DNA from: Thermodesulfovibrio sp.
Lineage (GTDB): Bacteria; Nitrospirota; Thermodesulfovibrionia; Thermodesulfovibrionales; JdFR-85
Length of the DNA stretch: 5,110 nucleotides
Assembly: GCA_027050975.1 (NCBI GenBank)
Contig: JALUAR010000066.1
Span: 1-5,110, forward strand
Direction of reading: 5' to 3'
Shown one piece after another: positions 1-4,752 of this stretch. The first letter of the stretch is position 1; each line of letters starts with the position of its first letter. The notes under the pieces are model-generated. The model did not search any database, was not told the DNA's origin, and saw only the letters and a program-made list of their open reading frames with translations. The position numbers and the translations under genes are program-made.

Positions 1-189
1 TTATTATGCAACTGTATAATGAATTAAACGGGTGATTATGTTTGACAGATTCAAAAAATATGGATTAGAGGCTGCTATGCTTTTGTCAGGCTACCACTAA
101 ATGAAAGGATAAATAATGAACAAAAGAGAGTAAGAATTGTATAAGCTGGAAGGTTTGTTTGATTCAGCCGTCTTATTCTTCCTGCCTCT
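1..189. other. Left-edge intergenic region, no convincing gene
   Basis: AT-rich stretch downstream of the radical SAM gene. On the plus strand one frame is open from the left edge to a TGA at 33-35 and could be the tail of an off-window gene, but only ten codons are visible. A 20-codon plus-strand ORF (38-100, starting MFDRFKKYG) and a 5-codon ORF at 117-134 follow. Neither has a good ribosome binding site or a recognisable product. A TATAAT at 15-20 could be a -10 box, but its -35 would lie outside the window. No clear terminator follows the radical SAM stop codon on the minus strand. Confidence 0.5.
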
Positions 190-1524
190 TTACTGCAGAC
201 AATGGAAAAGCCCTGTGCACCAGAGGCATGCGCCGCAGGGCACCTTGATGGTGTAACAATCCTGTATAAAGTCCTCCATCTGTGCATAATCGCAGAGGGC
301 AAAGCTACAGTCAAAACAGAAAGGGAATTCATACTGGAGGACTCTCGCTCTGAAATCACGGAAATCCTCTCTATTCCAGATCTCCAAGATATCAGACTCT
401 TTCAGGTTCCCAAATATCCAGGGTTTTACAAACTTCTCAAGTCCACCTATATAACATACATAGCGATGCCAGAGGAAATAGCAGGGATGGATATTCCCAT
501 CCCATGAGACAAATGCACTCATGGACTCAACAAATTCACACTTTCTGCTATTTTTGGGAGCCAGTTCAGGAAGGATAATGTCCACTTCCTGCTCTCTGGC
601 TATCGCCTTTGTCTCCTCAAAAACCTCTTCCACCTTTCTGAACCATTCCTCATCCCTGGAAAAGAGCCGTTCTAAATGAAGGGTTGTGTTCTTTGCACGG
701 GCTTCTGCCTTCATCTGTTCAACAAGGCTGCAGAGCCTCTCTTCATAGCTGTTTTTGAAAAACTTCATGAAGACATCGTAGTACCGGAGTATGTCGATTC
801 CCTCCTTTTTTGCCCGTTCCTTCCACTGTTTGTATATTGATATCGCCTCAAAGGTGTTTGTATCGTAAACAGCCTGTTCGGCAATTCTTTTGTCATAAGG
901 AAGAAGCTGGGTAACAATTGCAAAAGAGGCACCCCGTTCCGATGCCCAGCGAATTGTCTGAGGAAGCTCAAAGAGGTTGTCCTTCATGAGAACAAATTCG
1001 ATACCTACTTTTAATCTCTTATTATTCCTTTTCTCTTTTGCTTTTGAAAGAACCGAGAATGCCCTTTCAAGGTCTCCAACCTTACCACCTTCACGAATTC
1101 TGCTGAAGTTTTCTTTAGAGACAGAGTCGACAGAGAGACATATCTTGTCGAGTCCAGCGTCAACCAGCGAGAGTGCACGATCTTCGGTCAGAAGGATACC
1201 GTTTGACTGGAATCCGACCCATGCATTCTCTGGCACAAGTTCCTTTGCCCTCTTAATAAAATCTTCCAGGTAAGGATGAAGAAGGGGTTCACCAATACCG
1301 TTCAGGATCAATGCTTCAAGATAAGGAAAGGCCGGTTCAAGTTTCCTGAAAAGCTCCGGAGTGAGGTTGCCTTCGGGTATGATACCATCTGGAGTCTGCT
1401 TCACACACATATTGCACTTCAGATTACACTTGGTAGTAACCTCAACAAAGAGCTTTGCAGGATAAAGCGGTGAAGGAGATGTGCCTTCCTTCCTGTCCTT
1501 TTCTTTCAAAAGATGGGGTTCCAT
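190..1524 (-). CDS. Radical SAM/SPASM protein, AOR cofactor-modifying type
   Basis: Cytoplasmic radical SAM enzyme of 444 residues. The N-terminal motif C33-X3-C37-X2-C40 binds the SAM-coordinating [4Fe-4S] cluster, and GIGEP (76-80) matches the 'GGEP' SAM-binding motif. The core continues to about residue 210. A charged, probably helical insert spans about 210-325. A cysteine-rich SPASM-like tail follows: C329-X13-G-X4-C348, then C403, C406, C411, C423, C430, C433, C436 and C442, enough for two auxiliary Fe-S clusters. Family knowledge: proteins of this type next to tungsten AOR genes are commonly annotated as AOR cofactor-modifying proteins, but their reaction is not firmly known to me. Neighbours here (MoaD-like, AOR) fit a tungstopterin or AOR maturation role. 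The ATG at 1522-1524 has only a weak purine-rich stretch upstream. It is divergent from the MoaD-like gene. A peptide-modifying SPASM maturase is the main alternative. Confidence 0.85.
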   Translation of the reverse strand: MEPHLLKEKDRKEGTSPSPLYPAKLFVEVTTKCNLKCNMCVKQTPDGIIPEGNLTPELFRKLEPAFPYLEALILNGIGEPLLHPYLEDFIKRAKELVPENAWVGFQSNGILLTEDRALSLVDAGLDKICLSVDSVSKENFSRIREGGKVGDLERAFSVLSKAKEKRNNKRLKVGIEFVLMKDNLFELPQTIRWASERGASFAIVTQLLPYDKRIAEQAVYDTNTFEAISIYKQWKERAKKEGIDILRYYDVFMKFFKNSYEERLCSLVEQMKAEARAKNTTLHLERLFSRDEEWFRKVEEVFEETKAIAREQEVDIILPELAPKNSRKCEFVESMSAFVSWDGNIHPCYFLWHRYVCYIGGLEKFVKPWIFGNLKESDILEIWNREDFRDFRARVLQYEFPFCFDCSFALCDYAQMEDFIQDCYTIKVPCGACLWCTGLFHCLQ

Positions 1525-1595
1525 TTCTGTTCTTTAAAACGTAATTTTACTTATTATAAGCCTATGAATAATTATAATAGATATTCGATTCATTA

Positions 1596-1617
1596 TAATA
1601 TGATCTATCTCACATTT
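1596..1617. promoter_or_regulatory. CRP/FNR-family-like operator
   Basis: The 22-bp segment contains TGTGA-N6-TCATA on the minus strand. By my hand alignment it matches the E. coli CRP consensus (AAATGTGA-N6-TCACATTT) at 18 of 22 positions. Its centre is at 1606.5. If the minus-strand -10 at 1571-1576 is used, the centre falls near -42.5. If the one at 1553-1558 is used, it falls near -60.5. These are close to the usual class II (-41.5) and class I (-61.5) activator positions. Relative to the MoaD-side promoter it would lie near -51.5, which is not a standard activating position. The regulator is unknown. Other CRP/FNR-superfamily proteins with a TGTGA-type recognition helix would bind similarly. 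Confidence 0.5.
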
Positions 1618-1642
1618 TTGACTTTAAGCTACAACCCTGATC

Positions 1643-1651
1643 TGATATAAT
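1643..1651 (+). promoter_or_regulatory. Extended -10 promoter of the MoaD-like gene
   Basis: TGATATAAT is a perfect extended -10 element (TGn followed by the consensus TATAAT). A TTGACT sits at 1618-1623, but with a 22-bp spacer it is too far away for a normal -35, so the element would work mainly through the extended -10. The expected transcription start, about seven bases past the box, falls at or next to the A of the ATG at 1658. No Shine-Dalgarno sequence can fit, which implies a leaderless mRNA. Confidence 0.55.
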
Positions 1652-1657
1652 AGTTTC

Positions 1658-1882
1658 ATGAAGATAACGGTGAAACTCTTTGCAACACTCAAGCAATACG
1701 GGCCTGAAATTCAGGAGATGACGGTTCAGGAGGGTACAACTGTTGCTGACATAGTGAGGATGTTGAGGATTCCCGAGAGTATTCCCCTGTTGAGGATAGT
1801 GAACAGTGTGCATGTTGACCCGAACCATAAACTAAAAGACGGCGATCCGCTTGCCCTGTTTTCTCCGATTGCGGGCGGTTAG
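1658..1882 (+). CDS. MoaD/ThiS-family ubiquitin-like sulfur carrier
   Basis: A 74-residue protein with the beta-grasp sulfur-carrier pattern. It has an opening beta hairpin (ITVKLFATLKQYGPE), a short helix (TTVADIVRML), a VNSVHVD strand, the DGDPLALF segment, and the C-terminal PIAGG with an exposed GlyGly. Family knowledge: the terminal glycine is adenylated by a MoeB/ThiF-type E1 and then thiocarboxylated, and MoaD passes sulfur to precursor Z with MoaE to form the molybdopterin dithiolene. Length is typical. Beside an AOR and a radical SAM maturation gene, a role in tungstopterin synthesis is most likely. ThiS or another sulfur-carrier role cannot be excluded because no moaE, moeB or thiG is in view. 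The start is the only sensible ATG and lacks an SD. The stop lies 6 bp from the end of the convergent gene. Confidence 0.85.
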   Translation: MKITVKLFATLKQYGPEIQEMTVQEGTTVADIVRMLRIPESIPLLRIVNSVHVDPNHKLKDGDPLALFSPIAGG

Positions 1883-1888
1883 GTTGAA

Positions 1889-2515
1889 TCAGCTCTCCTC
1901 AGGTGATATTACCTGTAGAAAGATCCATTCACCTTCTGACTCAATCTTTTCCAAAAGTTCATCTGGTATGATGTTCTCTCCATTCAAATATATCTCTTTA
2001 CACCCTTCCCAGAAAGAAGATGGTTGGTTCTTTAAAAGACCTATGAGTTCATCTTTTTCAACTATGATGCCCTGTTTTAATAAGTGTGGGCCTGATTCCT
2101 TCATAACAAGGTTAAACAGCTTAAGCGTAACTCTGGCTGGTCTTCCATCTTTAGTTTTGTTCTTCTCTTTGTGAGTGATGGTACTTCTGAATGATGCAAG
2201 GATACTTTCCCTTCGTAAAGTTGCTCCAACCAGCCCCGGCATACTGGCAGAAAGGGCAAGGGTCGAACCATCTTCAAGCGTGGCCCTGTCAGGATTATCC
2301 ACAGGTTTTCCATTGAGGAGGATTGACTGTATGCGTTCATTCAGATATTCAGGACTAAAACCTAAATGGTAGCAGAGAAACTCTTTGATGTTTGTTCCCT
2401 CGGTGGTTATTACTGAAAATCCATGCTGCAGAAGAGGCGAAAAGACGGAGATAAGTCTTTTACTTATTACAAGAGAGAGCCCTTTCCTGGATTTATCTTT
2501 CTCGTTTCTTAACAC
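1889..2515 (-). CDS. AOR-linked protein with two MoaD-like beta-grasp modules
   Basis: I do not recognise a named family for this 208-residue protein. No signal peptide or membrane segment is visible, so it should be cytoplasmic. The first half (about 33-100) reads ITTEGTNIKEFL, then ILLNGKPVDNP, then EDGSTLALSASMPGLVG, which parallels the helix, strand and DGDPLALFSPIAGG order of MoaD. The second half (about 127-203) opens RVTLKLFNLVMKESGPH, closely parallel to ITVKLFATLKQYGPE of the neighbouring MoaD-like protein, and ends with YLNGENI and GEWIFLQVIS. I infer two tandem beta-grasp domains. There is no terminal GlyGly, so it should not act as a sulfur donor. Start is GTG (2513-2515), with AAGGA only 3 nt upstream, a short spacing. 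It lies 69 bp behind AOR on the same strand and is probably co-transcribed. Confidence 0.75.
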   Translation of the reverse strand: MLRNEKDKSRKGLSLVISKRLISVFSPLLQHGFSVITTEGTNIKEFLCYHLGFSPEYLNERIQSILLNGKPVDNPDRATLEDGSTLALSASMPGLVGATLRRESILASFRSTITHKEKNKTKDGRPARVTLKLFNLVMKESGPHLLKQGIIVEKDELIGLLKNQPSSFWEGCKEIYLNGENIIPDELLEKIESEGEWIFLQVISPEES

Positions 2516-2529
2516 AGATCCTTAGAAAG

Positions 2530-2558
2530 AGAAGAGAGGGGTTGGAGCCCTCTCTTCT
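2530..2558 (-). terminator. Hairpin between AOR and the beta-grasp gene
   Basis: A perfect 11-bp inverted repeat (2530-2540 with 2548-2558) has a 7-nt loop, with GAAGAGAGGG pairing to CCCTCTCTTC in its core. On the minus strand the stem is followed by CTTTCTAAGG, a poor U-tract. It looks more like a partial terminator, attenuator or 3' mRNA-protecting structure than a full stop. It begins 27 nt after the AOR stop codon and ends just before the ribosome binding site of the next gene. It could therefore set a lower level for that gene relative to AOR. Confidence 0.5.
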
Positions 2559-2584
2559 TCCCAATTATGGAATCTTTTCTGATA

Positions 2585-4321
2585 CTACCAGTTAAAGACC
2601 TTATCGAGGTCTTCATCCTTAACCTGGAAGGTAATGTTATGAGGCGGCAGAGGTTCTGTCTTGAAGAATCTCGGCAGTCTGTCATGCTTCGATGTAAAAC
2701 CTGCCCTCTTGTTAAAGTCCCTCTCCATGGTGAGTATCTTTTTACCCAAATCCATAAAGTCATCAGCTGTCATCGCCTCTCCACTGAAGGCACTCAGCAT
2801 ATCCATCAGTGCCTGAAACGTCTCTGGCTGATCAAGTATCGCAAAGGCTATAAACAGACACATCCCTGTGGAGTCTATCGCAGCTGTGGCTATCTGAAGA
2901 TTCCTCGATAGCTCTATCTGTCCCTCAGGCTTCAGAGGGTCTACATCTCCTCCTACCTTGAGTACATTCTGTGCCACCGCATACCCAGCCGTATGATCCG
3001 CTCCCATCGGGCTCGTTGCATAGGTCACCCCTATGCCGTGTACTGCCCTGGGGTCATAAGCAGGAAGTGCCTGGCCTTTTACTACGGGTATCCTCTCTAA
3101 ACCAAAGGCCCTTCCGGTGAACTCTGCTCCATTGCCAAGTATCCTGCCCAGATACGTTCCCTTCCCTACCTCCTCAATCAGCCTTATTGCTGCCTCTGCA
3201 TCTCCGAACTTGGCAAGCCCTGCCTCCATCGCTACAGCTATCGTTGCTCCCATCTCTATGGTATCAAGTCCATAGTTATCATCAAGAAAATCCATCCTGG
3301 CTATTGCATCCATGTCATCTATACCACAGTTTCCTCCATGGGCCCACACAGTCTCATACTCAGGCTGCTTGGTAAGATACTTCCCGTCCTTGTCATGATA
3401 TATCCCTGAACACCGGATTACACATCCACGATGGCATCCATGCGTTGGTACTCCTCCACGCTGCTTCTCAAGCTCTGCCTCTGTCTCTCCGCTGATCTTT
3501 GAGGCACCCTTGAACTGTCCTTCCTTGAAGTTATAGGTGGGATACCCTCCTACCTCATTAATTATATTTGTTAGAACATTCGTACCATATGCAGGCAGTG
3601 CCTGCCCTGTTACTGCATGCTGCTGAAGTCCCTGTACAAAAAGCTTGTTTGCCTCCTTGAACTTATCAGGGTCTTTTGGGGTTCTCATTGGCAGGCCAGA
3701 ATCATCAAGCACAATCACCTTTACTCCCTTGGAGCCCATTACTGCTCCTACTCCTCCTCTGCCTGCATGCCTTGTGGGCCTTAGCTCCATATCCGTGCAT
3801 GCCACTGAGGCTGCACACATCTTCATCTCACCTGCCGGCCCTATGGAGATACAGGCAATATTGTCTCCGTACTCACTCTTCATTCTGTCAATGAGATCAT
3901 AGTTGGGTAGCATCTTGAGGCTGTTGTCTGCTATAACCTGAACACCATCCTTGTTAATCACTATCTTGTAGATATCATCGCCCTTTGGTTTGCCCTCAAG
4001 CACTATGGCAGCATACCCAAGCCTGGCAAGAACCTGTGCCGGTTGCCCGCCTGCGTTTGCCTCCTTAATGCCTCCGGTGAGAGGGCTTTTGCATCCGACG
4101 GATATCCTTCCAGACATGGCTGCCAGTGTTCCGCTTAAAAGGCCAGGGGCTATTACGAACTTGTTCTCCGGACCAAGAGGATGACACAGAGGTGGCACCT
4201 CTTTGGATACTATCGCTGAGGTCAGGCCTCTACCTCCCAATCCTGCATACTCTCCAAGGGGCTCCTCCTTTACTTTTGGCCCCCCATCCGCTCCCATGTC
4301 AATCCTTAATATCTTTTCCAT
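2585..4321 (-). CDS. aor: Tungsten-type aldehyde:ferredoxin oxidoreductase
   Basis: A 578-residue cytoplasmic enzyme of the AOR family, which holds a tungsten bis-pyranopterin and one [4Fe-4S] cluster and interconverts aldehydes and carboxylates with ferredoxin. The N-terminal domain (1-205) carries GLGGRGL and the pterin-site GRGGVGAVMGSK (188-199). Cluster ligands are probably C296, C300 and C304 (HGCHRGCVIRCSG) plus C488. Two pterin motifs are seen: DNYGLD (348-353, DxxGLD) and DSTGMC (483-488, DxxGLC type). E321/E323, H428 and H443 (ADHTAGY) are candidate active-site residues. It is slightly shorter than Pyrococcus furiosus AOR (about 605). The ATG is well supported: AAGGAGG ends 5 nt upstream and the protein opens like the family (ILRIDMG). 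Substrate cannot be read from sequence. Related BamB-type or FOR-type subunits are alternatives. The beta-grasp gene follows 69 bp downstream. Confidence 0.93.
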   Translation of the reverse strand: MEKILRIDMGADGGPKVKEEPLGEYAGLGGRGLTSAIVSKEVPPLCHPLGPENKFVIAPGLLSGTLAAMSGRISVGCKSPLTGGIKEANAGGQPAQVLARLGYAAIVLEGKPKGDDIYKIVINKDGVQVIADNSLKMLPNYDLIDRMKSEYGDNIACISIGPAGEMKMCAASVACTDMELRPTRHAGRGGVGAVMGSKGVKVIVLDDSGLPMRTPKDPDKFKEANKLFVQGLQQHAVTGQALPAYGTNVLTNIINEVGGYPTYNFKEGQFKGASKISGETEAELEKQRGGVPTHGCHRGCVIRCSGIYHDKDGKYLTKQPEYETVWAHGGNCGIDDMDAIARMDFLDDNYGLDTIEMGATIAVAMEAGLAKFGDAEAAIRLIEEVGKGTYLGRILGNGAEFTGRAFGLERIPVVKGQALPAYDPRAVHGIGVTYATSPMGADHTAGYAVAQNVLKVGGDVDPLKPEGQIELSRNLQIATAAIDSTGMCLFIAFAILDQPETFQALMDMLSAFSGEAMTADDFMDLGKKILTMERDFNKRAGFTSKHDRLPRFFKTEPLPPHNITFQVKDEDLDKVFNW

Positions 4322-4323
4322 TG

Positions 4324-4333
4324 CCTCCTCCTT
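4324..4333 (-). promoter_or_regulatory. Strong Shine-Dalgarno site of aor
   Basis: The minus strand reads AAGGAGGAGG directly before the aor ATG. AAGGAGG (4327-4333) leaves a 5-nt spacer and is close to the full anti-SD complement. A second GGAGG register overlaps it only 2 nt from the start. It fixes the aor start and predicts high translation. Confidence 0.8.
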
Positions 4334-4351
4334 CCCGTATTGGGTTAAAAA

Positions 4352-4444
4352 TTAATGAAACTTTCTATGTGGTTGACTGCAGATATCCACGAAGGTCTTG
4401 TTTTTGATTGGTATAGATGTGAACTCCAGCGGAACAGGTATCAT
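4352..4444 (-). CDS. 30-residue leader ORF upstream of aor
   Basis: A small ORF of 30 codons plus TAA, opening MIPVPLEFTSIPIKNK and ending CSQPHRKFH. I do not recognise it. Support comes from an ATG with GAGGAG (4454-4459) placed 9 nt upstream, a position inside the predicted aor leader about 30 nt after the likely transcription start, and a stop 30 nt before the aor ATG. It is in the same frame as aor, with its own TAA the only stop between the two ATGs, although aor has its own excellent SD. C22, H26 and H30 near the C-terminus could bind a metal, but that is speculation. It may be a leader peptide whose translation tunes aor, a small AOR-associated peptide, or a chance ORF. Confidence 0.45.
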   Translation of the reverse strand: MIPVPLEFTSIPIKNKTFVDICSQPHRKFH

Positions 4445-4480
4445 GATAAAACACTCCTCAGTGGACTGTAACACATAAAA

Positions 4481-4509
4481 ACTATATCACAAAATAAGCT
4501 GATTGTCAA
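4481..4509 (-). promoter_or_regulatory. Near-consensus sigma70 promoter for aor
   Basis: The minus strand has TTGACA (4504-4509), a 17-bp spacer, and TATAGT (4481-4486), preceded by TGA to make an extended -10 (TGATATAGT). The -35 is perfect, the spacer ideal and the -10 five of six. Predicted start is near 4474, giving a leader of about 150 nt before aor. This is the strongest housekeeping-type promoter in the window and points to high basal expression of the aor transcript. Confidence 0.8.
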
Positions 4510-4530
4510 TTTTTTTTATATACTTTTTTG
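4510..4530 (-). promoter_or_regulatory. A-tract UP-like element upstream of the aor promoter
   Basis: Directly upstream of the -35, the minus strand has a run of six A, then GTATAT and a run of seven A. A/T tracts in this place resemble the UP element contacted by the RNA polymerase alpha C-terminal domain. It should boost the adjacent promoter. AT-rich background could produce it by chance. Confidence 0.45.
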
Positions 4531-4752
4531 GAAAAAACTGCTAATTCCCTCGGAAAATCTGAATATTCACTCAAAGGCAGGTTTAATAAAATTTGCTATC
4601 AGGAGGGGAATTATAAACCTTGATCAATAACAATCAAGGTTCTAGTTAATTCTGGTATCTTGCTGTTTAAGTTATATAAATCTAAGAAATCTGGTATCAT
4701 AATAAATATATAAGTCTATTTTGCTAACCTTGTATAGTTTGGAGACAAGAAA
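4531..4752. other. Intergenic region between the aor and SPOR promoters
   Basis: AT-rich DNA without a credible gene. It holds a 9-bp perfect inverted repeat with an 8-nt loop (AACCTTGAT 4616-4624, ATCAAGGTT 4633-4641), a palindrome TGAATATTCA (4560-4569), and a direct repeat TCTGGTATC at 4651-4659 and 4690-4698. The promoter of the SPOR gene should lie here. TGGTATCAT (4692-4700) is a possible extended -10 without a matching -35. Confidence 0.5.
4616..4641. repeat. 9-bp inverted repeat, possible operator
   Basis: AACCTTGAT and its exact reverse complement ATCAAGGTT flank 8 nt. Neither side has a U-tract, so it is not a convincing intrinsic terminator. The inner TTGAT...ATCAA halves resemble FNR half-sites, but the 8-nt gap is wider than the usual 4. 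It lies about 110 bp upstream of the SPOR gene and about 110 bp upstream of the aor -35, so it could serve either direction. Confidence 0.35.

Larger units (their letters stand above)
1525..1657. promoter_or_regulatory. Shared divergent promoter region, radical SAM / MoaD-like
   Basis: 133 bp of very AT-rich DNA between two divergently transcribed genes. On the minus strand, TATAAT hexamers lie at 1592-1597, 1571-1576 and 1553-1558, each inside an ATTATAA(T/G) octamer. The full octamer ATTATAAT is a perfect palindrome, so it reads as a -10-like box on both strands. No good -35 lies 16-18 bp upstream of the minus-strand boxes, which suggests dependence on an activator. The box at 1553-1558 would give a start near 1546 and a leader of about 22 nt for the radical SAM gene. 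A CRP-like dyad and the MoaD promoter, listed separately, lie in the same interval. Confidence 0.55.

Noticed and set aside
42..70. TTGACA at 42-47 as a plus-strand -35 box
   Set aside because: No acceptable -10 hexamer lies 15-19 bp downstream.
38..100. 20-codon plus-strand ORF starting MFDRFKKYG
   Set aside because: It has no usable SD and no recognisable product, and lies in AT-rich DNA where short frames are expected.
100..189. Possible terminator after the radical SAM gene on the minus strand (AAGAAT/ATTCTT and GCTG/CAGC nested pairs followed by U-rich sequence)
   Set aside because: The stem is broken by large internal loops and a long apical loop. It is too weak to call an intrinsic terminator.
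977..1473. Plus-strand open frames opposite the radical SAM gene
   Set aside because: They are antisense shadows of a well-supported gene, with no SD and low-complexity, non-family-like translations.
3060..3610. GQALPAY repeated twice in AOR (residues 239-245 and 416-422), with similar DNA at 3060-3079 and 3591-3610
   Set aside because: Both fall in regions where AOR-family proteins commonly have related proline-rich loops, and the flanking residues are unrelated. It is probably coincidence rather than an internal duplication.
4322..4475. Moco/tungsten-cofactor riboswitch in the aor leader
   Set aside because: A cofactor riboswitch would make sense here, but I cannot find the conserved helices or a strong stem. 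The leader is instead largely occupied by the 30-codon ORF.
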